Source of the DNA: Palaemon carinicauda
Lineage: Eukaryota > Arthropoda > Malacostraca > Decapoda > Palaemonidae
Assembly: GCF_036898095.1 (NCBI RefSeq)
Contig: NC_090739.1
Coordinates: 61,258,662-61,322,661 of the forward strand
Direction of reading: 5' to 3'
Length of the DNA: 64,000 nucleotides
The position numbers and the translations under genes were made by a program. The notes under the pieces are model-generated. The model worked only from the letters and a program-made list of their open reading frames with translations. It was not told the DNA's origin and did no database searches. Shown here in pieces: positions 1-9,961 of this stretch (positions within the stretch are counted from its first letter, which is position 1; every line of letters starts with the position of its first letter).

Positions 1-129
1 TAATAACACGCAAGGAATTATCGCAGTCTGAGGATTCCTCGTGAGAGCTGCCGTCGAGGGACTTAGAATCCTCCTATTTAAGGACTCTAAGAACTATGTG
101 TTATATCTCATGCCTCGGCCATTTGCATG

Positions 130-395
130 TTTCCTCGACCCTTTGACTCTCCAGCCTTGGACAGGCTATGTATTGACAGTCTGGGGTTCGAGTCCTGCCC
201 AGACTCATTAGAGCCTTCAGTGCCTACAACCTTACCATCCTTGTAAGCTAAGGTTGGGGGAGCCTATAGATCTATCTGCTGAATCTTCAGTAGCCTCTGC
301 CTGGCCTTCCCTGGTCCTTGCTGGGATGGAGAGGAGGCTAGTGCAATGTCACTGTCCCCCGCCTCTGCCTTTCTTGAGCGACCTTTAATCCTGGT
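130..395 (+). repeat. tRNA-derived SINE, decapod type
   Basis: A polymerase III B-box (GGTTCGAGTCC) lies at 185-195, inside a short hairpin that looks like a tRNA T-arm. It is followed by a non-coding body (about 215-395) containing 'gtaagctaagg', 'gagcctatag' and 'caatgtcactgtcccc'. From memory, this body matches a SINE seen very often in shrimp and prawn sequences; I could not search to confirm it. No clear A-box is visible upstream, so the 5' end is approximate and may be degraded. The element abuts DIRS-derived sequence on its right. The short reading frame at 346-648 straddles its 3' end and is not a gene. Confidence 0.55.
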
Positions 396-1860
396 CTGTT
401 CTCCGAGTTCTGAGACGTCAACCTTCTCCTCTGATCTTAGATCCCCTCACAGCGAGGCTCACACCAGGCTAATCCTCGAAGAGACACTCAACTCTTCCAG
501 GCTCTTCTCCTTCACAAAAGCCTCGGCAAGGGAAGCGACATTCAATTTGCCTTCTGGCTTGACATGTGGTCTGATTCAGTCGGCTACCTTGCGAGCCACG
601 AGGATTTGTCAAACCAAAACTCTAGGCAGTCCCTACAAGAAGTCCTAACTGCTGGGGTTAAGACAATTGACTTCCTAACCGCTACAACAGCGACAATGTG
701 AAGCAATTGGATCCTCAAAAGGAAGGATCAGTAGTTCCCAGACTTCCTTTTGTACCTCAGTGAGGAAAGCTTCTCTCAGTCTCGGCGATTAAGGGCTATC
801 GTGCAGCCTTGAGCCTCATCTGTAGACAGAGAAGGGGTTGACCTCTCCGCCTCAGAAGACATCACCTTGGTTGTTTCGGTGTTGGAGTGATCTTGCCCCC
901 CTCTTGAGATTAGACCATCTCCTTGAGACGTGTCTTACGTTCGCTGAAGGGTCTGCCCTATGTGCCCTTAAGGGCCTCAGACTATTCTCTGAACCTTAAG
1001 ACCGTCTTCCTCGTACCTCTGTCCTCCGTTAAAAGGGTCAGTGAGCTACATGGTCTGTCTTACGTCACCCATTCTAAGAGATGGGGGGGGGGGGGGCGAG
1101 TGTCTCGCAACTTCGTACAGGGCTTGGTGGCTAGACTCATAATCCTTCATCTACGGATGGGAGATTTCGAGAATTCACTCTCAATAGGTAACACAGGATG
1201 CAGTCCAGTCGTTACTAAGCCCAGTCAGGGCGTCAAAAAATATCTGAGGAGCACAAGACTTTTCAGACCACGTCTCCGTCATCTCTTCTTTGTACCAACA
1301 GGGTAAAGAAGAGAATCTCTCGCAACACCATCTCTTTCTGACTCAAGAAAGTTAATGCGAGGTCTTTTCACGGAGACCCGGAGGCAGCACAACCCAGAGC
1401 CCATCAAGTTAGGGGAGTGGCTGCCTCTCTGGCATTTAAGAGAATTTTCTCACTCTCCCAAGTCTTAAGTGTTGGGGTCTGGAAACGCCAATCTACATTC
1501 ACTGCTCACTATTTGAGCGACGTGACACATAGGTCTCTAGACACCCTTTTTGTAGGGCCTATTGTGACAGGTCAACAGATGCTGTTACTACCTTACGCCC
1601 TTTCAGGGAACAGTAACCATTGGTTGAGGTTTCTGGGTTACACTAGGTTTTAAAAAGGACATCCATCGATCCTCTTCGTCTCCTTCTTCCCATCTGGGGA
1701 TCCTAGCCTGTATCCAGTTTCAGCTGGACTTGCCAATGGAAATACTCATCTGATTCCTCTAACAGAGTACAAGTTATACTCGTGGTCACGAGGTTTCCCC
1801 TTGGCAAGGTCGGGGGAATCCTAAGTTTGAAGGGGTCTGAGTCGAATGTTCCTGACCCAC
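396..1860 (+). mobile_element. Plus-strand DIRS1-like remnant (3' part)
   Basis: This is the only DIRS sequence in the window with its coding strand on plus. It keeps only a broken tyrosine recombinase (about 735-1600) plus about 260 bp of 3' non-coding DNA. The protein resembles family A (SELHGLSY, AHQVRG, HYLSDVTHRS) but is more diverged than the A copies resemble each other. The remnant ends where an unrelated-orientation family A end fragment begins near 1861. No ITR of its own is recognisable. Bases 1-129 upstream of the SINE hold nothing I can assign. Confidence 0.6.
735..1600 (+). pseudogene. DIRS tyrosine recombinase (YR), broken
   Basis: This was a YR that integrates the circular DIRS DNA by site-specific recombination in the nucleus. 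In order one can read the N-terminal core-binding part (SAIKGYRAALSL near 775-820, in a shifted frame), the first catalytic block VKRVSELHGL (about 1035-1065, Arg present), the His-x-x-Arg block as AHQVRG (about 1405) and the terminal block with the nucleophilic Tyr in FTAHYLSDV (about 1500-1530). The frame changes several times. One change coincides with a long G-run near 1083, at the place where related copies read RRWGE. Stops interrupt the stretch between 1180 and 1400. All three catalytic blocks survive as sequence, so this is an old but recognisable pseudogene. Confidence 0.7.
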
Positions 1861-2443
1861 TTCATCCTGAGAATCCAAGTTCCCCGTAGGAAAGGAGGAA
1901 CAGCGAAGATAATAGATGAATGAAGAAAGTCCAGCGATGACGATTCCCCACGGCGGCCGAGTTAACGGAAAAGCCGAAGGAAAAACCGATGGACCAAGAG
2001 GGAGAAGCCGTACCCCATGACGTGGAACCGTGGTGGCCTTGCACTACGCAGGTGTCGTTGTCATACATTACACACACAGCACAAACACTGAAAAGAAAAC
2101 TTACTACATTTCTATACACAAATATATACATAAACATAAAGAATGTTTATATATATATTACAAGTATAAGAAAAAGTAAGTAATAAGACAAAAAGCATTA
2201 ATGGCTGTCAAAGAGGCGAGGGTGAAAGCGGACACGTCCGATCACCACCCGAGCCAAATTAAAAGTGAGCTCACCACACAGGTGTGTGTGGGGGGGGGGT
2301 AGCAAGCTACCCTTCCTTACCCCCCGCTAACTAGCGATGGGGGTAGTAAACCCTCGTTAAGATTCTAATGGCTCGTCATTTCAGCTACGCCGAAAGTAAT
2401 ACCCATATTAAATAGCGTGGTTTGTATTTCAGTTCCGGAACAA
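1861..2443 (-). mobile_element. DIRS family A left-ITR end fragment
   Basis: This is the outer (5' in coding sense) end of a family A copy. It is close to the right end of copy A1 (21463-21734 continued at 30524-30828) and to the ends of A2 and A3. It ends with the family's terminal motif 'ttacggaacaa' (here with one change, 'ttccggaacaa') at 2443. No coding part is attached; the rest of this copy is missing. The stretch around 2140 is the uninterrupted version of the site into which copy C inserted in A1. Confidence 0.75.
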
Positions 2444-2647
2444 AGATGATTTGCCACACTTTACAATTGGAACATCTATATGTATTATACGATAAATATT
2501 AGTATTCCCAATTTCGAAAAAGGAAATAACGATACAAAGCCTCGTGGGACTATATCGATTGTCATGAATACTACGTAGCGTAAAATTAACTGTACGCTAG
2601 TTTTATTTAATCTCTGAAAATAGATTATCTGAAGAAAGTATACTAAA
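2444..2647. repeat. 204-bp spacer H, first copy
   Basis: This non-coding AT-rich block lies between two family A ends. It recurs at 2999-3202 with only about six substitutions. It has no similarity to ITR or coding DNA of the elements, so it is probably original flanking DNA duplicated together with an element end. The repeat period from here to the second copy is 555 bp. Confidence 0.85.
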
Positions 2648-2998
2648 ATGACAAATTCGGATATAATTTGTATTTTTCCTAACTATACAAACCTTAGCTA
2701 TTTAATATGGGTATTACTTTCAGCGTATATGAAATGACGAGCCATTAAAATTTTAACGAGGGTTTACTACCCCCATCGCTAGTTAGCGGGGTGTGGGGAG
2801 GGGCAAAGTAAAAGTGAGCTCAGCACACAGGTGTGTGTGTGGGGGGGGGGGGGGTAGCAAGCTACCCCTCCCTACCGCCCGCTAACTAGCGATGGGGGTA
2901 GTAAACCCTCGTTAAGATTCTAATGGGTCGTCATTTCAGCTACGCCGAAAGTAATACCCATATTGAATAGCGTGGTTTGTATTTCAGTTACGGAACAA
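2648..2998 (-). mobile_element. Solo-ITR copy of DIRS family A
   Basis: This 351-bp relic has both element ends and no interior. The left part (2648 to about 2805) is the family A rITR, starting with 'atgacaaattcgg'. It jumps near 2806-2812 directly into the lITR, which ends 'ttacggaacaa' at 2998. It is flanked on both sides by copies of spacer H. It probably arose by recombination or deletion that removed gag, RT, RH and YR, like a solo LTR but made from inverted repeats. Confidence 0.75.
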
Positions 2999-3202
2999 AG
3001 ATGATTTGCCACACTTTACAATTGGAACATCTATATGTATTATACGATAAATATTAGTATTCCCAATTTCGAAAAAGGAAATAACGATACAAAGCATCGT
3101 GGGACTATATCGATTGTCATGAATACTAAGTAGCATAAAATTAACTGTATGCTAGTTTTATTTAATCTCTGAAAATAGATTATCTAAAGAAAGTTTACTA
3201 AA
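2999..3202. repeat. 204-bp spacer H, second copy
   Basis: This is the second copy of the block at 2444-2647, about 97% identical by eye. It ends exactly where copy A1 starts with its rITR. The order is end fragment, H, solo element, H, copy A1, which makes a short tandem array of element plus spacer. Confidence 0.85.
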
Positions 3203-3560
3203 ATGACAAATTCGAAGATAATTTGTATTTTTCCTAACTATACAAACCTTAGCTATTTAATATGGGTATTACTTTCAGCGTAGCTGAAATGACGAGCCAT
3301 TAGAATTTTAACGAGGGTTTACAACCCCCATCGCTAGTTAGCGGGGTGTGGGGAGGGGTAGCTTGCTACCCCCCTCCCCCCTCACACACCTGTGTGCTGA
3401 GCTCACTTTGCTTAGAGGTAGGACTTCACGGGGATAGGGCTGGCGGGCAAGTTTGATTAAATAGCTAAGGTTTGTATAGTTAGGAAAAATACAAATTATC
3501 TCCGAATTTGTCATTTGCTCCGTAACTGAAATACAAACCACGCAATTTAATATAGGTGAC
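3203..3560 (-). repeat. A1 right ITR plus internal complementary region
   Basis: This is a fold-back. The outer arm starts 'atgacaaattcg' at 3203 and its inverted partner 'cgaatttgtcat' is near 3508-3520. After that partner come about 35 bp complementary to the end of the left ITR ('ctccgtaactgaaatac'). The inner arm therefore carries the complement of both element tips joined head to tail, which is the defining ICR of DIRS elements. It serves as template to complete the ITRs and close the circle. The arms enclose a G/C-rich loop with the palindromic 'gctagttagcg'. Confidence 0.8.
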
Positions 3561-4109
3561 TCAACCCTTAGGAAGAATGGAAAAGTCCCAGCCATACTGG
3601 CTTTTGGCTTTGCCCGGGGACTCATATCTGAGTGTGTCAGCACTCAACAATAAAGAGTCCCTGCACCTCACTTGCACCTTGCTATGCAAGGGCTGCAGCC
3701 TACATAAGCTGTGTGTGAAGGATTATGTGTGACTCGTCCTAGGAAGTTAACCTGAAGTTCTTTAGATGGAAAACTTTAGGCTAGGACTTTCCCAATACCA
3801 CCTCGTCAGGGTATGGGGACGTGACAGTATTAACTTAATACTAGGAACACAAGGAAACATGGTTTACCTGCAGTGGTTTGAGGTCAGCTGTGCAGAGAAC
3901 CCAGGATGCTGCTTTCCCTAAGAGAAGGGAGGATGAAGAAAAGAATATGGGCCAGACATACCTTTTCTTTCATGCAGACTAAAACCGGGTAACAATGCCC
4001 TCAACCCTCTGCTACTTGTCCATTAAGGAGCCTGAGGTTTAAACCAGCTGTTGTGCAGCCCCCACAGAGCCGATAGAGAACGTATCGAGCCTCCTGTGGG
4101 TCACGTGTT

Positions 4110-5060
4110 GCAGGTAGTGGGCTGTGAAGGTCGTCTGACGCTTTCACACTCCTGCTTGTAGAATCTGCGTCACTGAGTTCTTCTTGAAGGTCAGGGGCAT
4201 AGCTACGCCCCTGACATCATGCGCTCTAAAGCGACATGACGGAGGAGGGTCAGGATTCAGGGACAGATGGATTGCCCTACGAATCCATGCCAAGATGGTA
4301 TTCTTGGTGACCCTCCTCTTTGTTCTCCCAGTGCTCACAAACAAAGCTTGCACTTGGGGACGAATGCAGCCGTTCTTTGAGATATAACCTCAGACTCCTT
4401 ACTGGACACAGTAGGGGAAGGTCTGGGTCTTCTGTTACAGAACGAAGACTCGAAATCCGGAAAGAGTCGAATCGAGGATCCGGCACTCCCGGATTCTGTG
4501 TCTTAGCCACAAACTCAGAGACGAATCTGAATGTTACCTCCCCTCATCCCCTCGCAAGGGCGATGTCAACGAGAGACCATGAAGTTCACTGACTTGCTTG
4601 GCCGAGGCCAAAGCTAGTAGGAACACCGCCTTCCAAGTTAGGTGGCGATCTGAAGCCTGGCGTAATGGTTCGTAGGGAGGTCTCTTAAGAGGCCTGAGAA
4701 CTCGAACCATGTTCCATGGAGGAGGTCTCACTTGCGACTGAGGGCAGGTAAGATCATATCTTCGTCTGAGTAGGGAAAGTTCCAGCGAGGGAGAAATATC
4801 CACTCCTTTGAGCCTGAAGGATAGACTTAAGGCTGAGCGATAGCCTTTCATTGCCGAGACTGAAAGGTGCATTCTTCCCGAAAATATACGAAGAACTCCG
4901 CTATTGCTGGAATAGTGGTATCGAGTGGAGAGATACCCCTTCACGACTCCAACCACAGAAACTCGCCACTTTACCTGGTACACCCCTGCAGATGATCTAC
5001 GCAGGTGTCCATACATCCCGTTCGCAACTTGTTGCTACAATCCTCTCTTAGCAAGGAGAT
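4110..5060 (-). pseudogene. Tyrosine recombinase of A1, broken
   Basis: This YR catalysed integration of circular A-family DNA. It is read from 5060 down to 4110 in at least three frames. The core-binding domain has SAMKGYRSALSLSFRLKG (about 4800-4860). The first catalytic block reads ASAKQVSELHGL, with codon CAA (Gln) at 4594-4596 where copy A2 has Arg. The distal part keeps AKTQNPGVPDPRFDSFRIS and the His-x-x-Arg block RAHDVRG (about 4205-4235). Frameshifts fall near 4530-4560 and 4330. The C-terminal Tyr region follows in another frame down to about 4110. With the essential Arg gone and the frame broken, it cannot be active. Confidence 0.75.
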
Positions 5061-7110
5061 GCTGGATAGTCTTCTGGCTTGAAGTCGAAGCGAAGCTACG
5101 GCTTTGTGAAAGATGTTGGCATGTGGTTGTTTGAGTAGCTTGTGTCGCAGAGGGAGTTCTCTCGGAAGTTCCGTTAGGAATTGCGGAAGGTCCGGAAACC
5201 ATTCCGCGAGATGACCTATAAAAGGGTCATCAAGAGATTGACCGATATTCTGGTCTTGTTGAGCATCCTCCTCATCAGACAGAACGGGGGAAAAGCGTAC
5301 ACGTCGGTGCTGTCCCACCGTTGTTGGAAGGCATCTTGCCAGAGTGCCTTGGGATCTGGGACTGAGTGGCAATACAGCGGGAGTTTGAAGGTCAGCGCTG
5401 TAGCGAACCGATCCACAGTCAGGTAACCCCACAAAGTCAGGACTTTGTTGGCTACTGGATGACCCGAGGACCACCCGGTACTCATTATCTGAGAAGCTCT
5501 GCTTCGACTGTCGGCGAGCACATTTCTCTTGTCTGGAATGAAGCGAGCCGACAGAGGAATCGAGTGGACTTCAGTCTATCTCAGTATCTCTACTGAGAGA
5601 TGGGATAGCTGCTTTGAAAAGGTACCACCTTGCTTGTTGATGTAAGCCATTACTGTGGTGAAGTAGCTCATCACACCACAGAGTGATCCGCCAGGTCCTT
5701 GTTGGAGCTGTTGAAGGGCCAGGAAGACGGCCTTCATCTCTAGCAGATTTATATGGAGGCACTTTTCCGATTCTGACCACAGGCCAGCGGTCCTGTGGTA
5801 CAGAACGCCCCCCCCCCCCCCTTCCTTTGAGGTGTCCGAAAACAGCATCCAAACCGGAGGAAGGAACGAGAAGATCCATTTTCCTTTGTAGGTTCTCGCC
5901 TGTCACCCACCACTGGCGATTCGTCTGTTCCGCAGGATCCATAGGGATCATGGTGTCCAGGGAATCGCAGCCTTGATTCCACTAGGACCTGAGTCGCCCT
6001 TGGAGAGACCTTATCCTGAGGCGACCGTTGAGAACTAGACGAGCCAAGGGTGAAAGGTGACCGAGGAGACGTAACCACAATTGGGTTGGAAGCTCTTCTT
6101 GTCTGAGGAAAGGGCATGCGACTCTTCTCAGCCTTGCTATCCTATTGTCTAATGGAAAGGCCTTATGGAGATTGGTGTCTATAATCATGCCTAGGTGAAC
6201 CAGTCATTGATTGGGTAGCAGAGCGGACTTCTCGAGACTTACCATGATCCTTAGATCTTGGCAAAGTCGTAGAAGTTTGTCTCGGTGTCAAAGAGGGAAT
6301 GACTCCGAGTCTGCTAGGATCAGGCAGTCATCCAGATAATGGAGGAGACCGAAACACGGCACCTTGAACTGGTACTCCTTACTGTCTATGCTGAATCGTA
6401 AGTACTTCCTTGAAGACGGATGGACTGGGATCTGGAAGTACACGGCCTTCAGCTCCAGAATACACAAGAAGTCTTGCGGTTTACTGCCAGACTGACTGTG
6501 TCTGCGGTCTCCATGCTGACCGAAGTACTGTATGCTTTAATCTGGACCTCTGCTCACAGAGTTCGCCCCTCTTGCTGATCCTATAGCAAGGGTGCTAAAT
6601 GACACCGGATTCATTCTCAGGGGAGGTAGAGCGGACTTCTCGAGATTTACCATGATCCTTAGATCTTGGCAAAGTCGTAGAAGTTTGTCTCGGTGTCAAA
6701 GAGGGAATGACTCCGAGTCTGCTAGGATCAGGCAGTCATCCAGATAATGGAGGAGACGGAAGCCGATCCTGAGTGCCCATGATGAAATTAGGGTGAACAG
6801 TCCGGTGAAACCCTGTGGTGCTGTGGAGAGACCGAAACACGGCACCTTGAACTGGTACTCCTTGCTGTCTATGCTGAATCGTAAGTACTTCCTTGAAGAC
6901 GGATGGACTGGGATCTGGAAGTACACGTCCTTCAGGTCTAGAATACACAGGAAGTCTTGCGGTTTACTGCCAGACTGACTGTGTCCGCGGTCTCCATGCT
7001 GACCGAAGTATGCTTTAATCTGGGCCTCTGCCCACAGAGTTCACCCCCTTGCTGATCCCATGGCAAGGGTGCTAAATGACACCGGATTGGTCCTCAGGGG
7101 AGGTAGAGAT
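5060..7110 (-). pseudogene. Reverse transcriptase / RNase H of A1, broken
   Basis: This gene copied element RNA into DNA. From high to low coordinate: RT palm with YFQIPVHPSSRKY and the catalytic YLDD (minus strand, about 6738-6752), then RNase H with FSDTSKEG at about 5835 and HINLLEMKAV near 5750, then the downstream DLFA/FPPF block that in DIRS elements is described as a Dam-like methyltransferase region (here badly shifted, around 5250-5430). A G-run of about 14 (5809-5822 as C on plus) replaces the WGA that follows SKEG in copy A4 and shifts the frame. The RT also contains a 408-bp-period tandem duplication (6221-7109), so the YLDD segment occurs twice. Stops and frameshifts occur throughout. 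Confidence 0.75.
6221..7109 (-). repeat. Tandem duplication inside A1 RT, period 408 bp
   Basis: Bases 6221-6628 recur from 6629 onwards. Both copies contain the YLDD-coding stretch and the block ending 'ggggaggtagag'. The first copy lacks about 70 bp present in the second (about 6758-6830) and has extra point changes. This is a post-insertion duplication in a dead gene. Confidence 0.85.
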
Positions 7111-7239
7111 GTTGTGCACAGGACGCGATTTCCCTGACTGATTAAGGAAATCGTCCAGGAAACGGCCCTGAGTTGCTGCAACCTGTCTGCGCAACTTTGT
7201 AGGTATCCCGCCACTGGCGGACATGCAGGGGAACTGCCA

Positions 7240-9950
7240 ATCCTAGCGTTTACGGCCTCGGTTGCTCCTTCTAGGATTCTTCCCTCCCCTGGGGGACTTC
7301 TTGCCTTTCTTGTCCTTGACCGGAAAGGGCTTAGACCCCACTGTCTTAGCTGCCGTTCATTTCGTAGGACGTGGCTGCTGAGGTGCTGGTTTATAGGGCT
7401 TGAATATCAAAGCCTTATATAGGAAGGAGTCTCGTTGACTTCCTACACCTCTCAGCCACTTGCTTCACGTCCTTAGGCTCAAACAGGTTCGTTCCCATAA
7501 CGAAAGAATGTCTTGAACCTGAAGATTTGGTGCTAGAGGACTCCCGGTATTTCCTTGGAGTCCTTGACTCCCTCCCGGGAGGGATGCAGGACTCCAACAA
7601 CTACGGAGGCAGGCTCTTATCCACCTTTATTCAAGAAAAACTTTATCACGCGAGGTGGGGTTTCCCTCAATGGTGTGATTGGGGAACGTCTCACCTCCCG
7701 TGACTCTCCTGAGGACGGGAAAACTTCGTCCGAAGGTGAGGGAGAAAAATCTGAGGGGGGAGAATGCCTGCCTCGAAGACTTACGAGGAGACAGCTACGT
7801 CCTCGGAGAAGTTAGCTCGTCGGAACTCCTCTTTTCCTCTTCGGGGGCGTGGTTGCAGCCAAGGATTTGTGGCGCCACTCAGAGAGAACAGCTTGAAAGC
7901 CTGTGCTACCGCTCTGATTAGAGTCCCAAACCAGGCTGCCGGCCGACGGTTGCGCTGTCAGACACTCCCTCTGGAGGGGAAGTCGCCTGTAAAAAGATAA
8001 AGACGGCATGAGCCTAGAACTTTCTGGAACCTTCCCCCCTACTGGCAAGCATGCTGTTCTGTGCTGGGGGGGGGGGGTAAATGTGGCAATGGCACCCTTA
8101 CCGCGCGTTGTCCAGCAGCCTCGCGCGGGGGAGGGTATTGGCGATTGCGCTAGGGAGCGCGCTGGCGCTCGCCAGATGGGATATACCCGGGGGTCGCGCG
8201 CAAGACTGTTGAAATGCTCGCACGCGCACGGGCGCGCAAGCGAGACTTCATAGGGTGCACAGGAATCAGATTGTCGTGCAGGATCAGAATGAAGAGCCCG
8301 TGCGGACCAGAATGTTGGTACGCGCGCTCTCGGAAGAGATCGTCGGCGCTTAAAGATCGTCGGCGCTTAAAGATCGTCGGCGCTTGAAGATCGTCGGCGG
8401 TTGCGCATGTAAGAAGATCGTCGGCGCTTACGCGCGTAAGAAGATCGTCGGCGCTTGCGCGCGTTAGAAGATCGTCGGCGTTTGTGCGCGTTAGAAGATC
8501 GGCGAGCGCACGCGGGTTAGAAGATCGGCGAGCGCGCTCGGGAAACCATCGGTGCCTGCGCGCGGACGATCGTCGGCGCTTACGCGCGTAGGAAGATCGT
8601 CGGCGCTCGCGCGCGTAAGAAGATCATCAGCTCTTGAAGATTGTCGGCGCTTGCGCGCGTAAGAAGATCGTCAGCGCTTGCGCGCGAAAGAAGATCGTCG
8701 GCGGTTGCGCGTAAGAAGATCGTCGGCGCTTGCGCGCGTAAGAAGATCGTCGGCGAGCACGCGCGCGAACTTGCTCACTAGGATGAAGGGTCAGCTGACA
8801 GGATGATCAGGAACTGGGATGTGTCCTTAAAAAGGGCGGGCATCCCCCGATGAGGACCATAAGAAGGACTGCTTCAGAGACCAGAGCTGAAGTCCTTCGT
8901 TGCAGTGCAAGGTTGAGCTGGTAGATCGGTAGGTCAGCTGGCAGGACGATCAACACTGGAAGTTCTGCTTGATACTCCGAGGAGGGGTCTCTATGAGAGA
9001 CCTCTCCGGCGAACGGGAGAGGTGCCCCTCGAAGAAGACACTTGCAGGCTGAAGCACTGGTGAGCGCCTGTGCGCTATCTCAGGAAACTCCAACGATGTG
9101 CGCTGATGCGCAGGTGAACGTTGGCGCGCAGTCCCTGGAACAGGATGTCTCTGGATGGCAGTCTCAGGAACAGCAGGAACAGCAGGCGAGTGCTTGCGCG
9201 CAGAAGAACGTTGGAGCGCAGGGGATACCTGGCGCTTAAGGGACTTACTCACAATGTGAGAAAGCCCCTTTTGCCCCGAAGGGACCGGTGCCCGTTGGAT
9301 AACGGGGTGCGTGGGCACCCACAGCGTCAGCAGCCAGGAACGGAGACGGCAGGTCAGCAGGTCTAGGGGAAGGCGAACAAATCTGCGGAGAGGTCCCGAA
9401 CAGCAAGCTGGTCTAATCAGGAACAATCCTCCGAAGAAGAGTCTCTATGAGTGGCCTCTCTCACGAACGAGAGAGGTGAACACTTCGTAGAAGAGACTTG
9501 AAGACACTGGTGATGGCTAGCCGTTGGATCAGCAAGCTGACCTATAAGGAGCAATCCTCCGAAGAGGAGTCCTTATGAGTGGCCTTCCTCTCGAACGAGA
9601 GAGGTCACAAGACTGATCCTGCAGCTACTCAGCCCCTTGAGCATAGCCACCTGAAGTTTTCATGCGCCCGGCCTTGCAACCGCTCAGCTCCTTAAGCATG
9701 GTTACAAGTGCGGTCGCTCAGCACCGAGAGCATAACCGCCTGAGGACCAAGAAAACCCAGTTCAGGAATTATTAAGGTATGAGAAGTTCCCCCTCTGCAG
9801 GGAGAAGATCTCACACCTAGGAAGGGAACCTCCCTCGGAAGGGAAGTTACCCTACCCCTGGAGGCAAACCTCCTTAGCGTTCTAAGATGAACTGAAGAGC
9901 TGACAGTTGTCACAGGAGAACTTCTAAGAGAAGGGATAATGCCCATGACG
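7240..9950 (-). pseudogene. Gag-like gene of A1, broken
   Basis: This encoded the structural, nucleic-acid-binding protein of the element. From the C-terminal side it keeps a Lys/Arg/Gly-rich basic tail (about 7260-7320), the block FEPKDVKQVAERCRKS (about 7430-7490, matching HPEDVERVTERWRKS in A4) and PPKRKRGVP near 7815. It then crosses a GC-rich tandem array (8330-8765) and keeps QRAPVPSGQKGL (about 9270-9310), matching A2 gag. The Cys-rich N-terminus seen in A2 is not recognisable. Frames change repeatedly. The hAT insertion at 9962 lies just beyond its 5' end. Confidence 0.6.
8330..8765. repeat. 27-bp GC-rich minisatellite in A1 gag
   Basis: About fifteen imperfect units of the type 'agatcgtcggcgcttgcgcg' plus 'cgtaaga' (27 bp). 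Some are shortened to 17-20 bp at the left end. The period is a multiple of three, so the frame is kept across full units. The array is rich in alternating CGCGCG. Copies A2 and A3 have different arrays at the same position in gag. Confidence 0.85.
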
Positions 9951-9961
9951 ATGTCCTAGAG

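Noticed and set aside
181..210. Stand-alone tRNA gene
   Set aside because: Only a B-box and T-arm-like hairpin are present. No acceptor stem, anticodon arm or A-box can be formed, so it is part of a SINE.
1862..2183. Short frames in the family A 5' region (also at 21313-21792)
   Set aside because: They recur in both A copies because the DNA is shared, but on opposite strands and with frame breaks. They lie in the non-coding end of the element.
8330..8765. Possible CRISPR array (27-bp repeats)
   Set aside because: Units are contiguous without unique spacers, lie inside a retroelement gag, and the genome is clearly animal.
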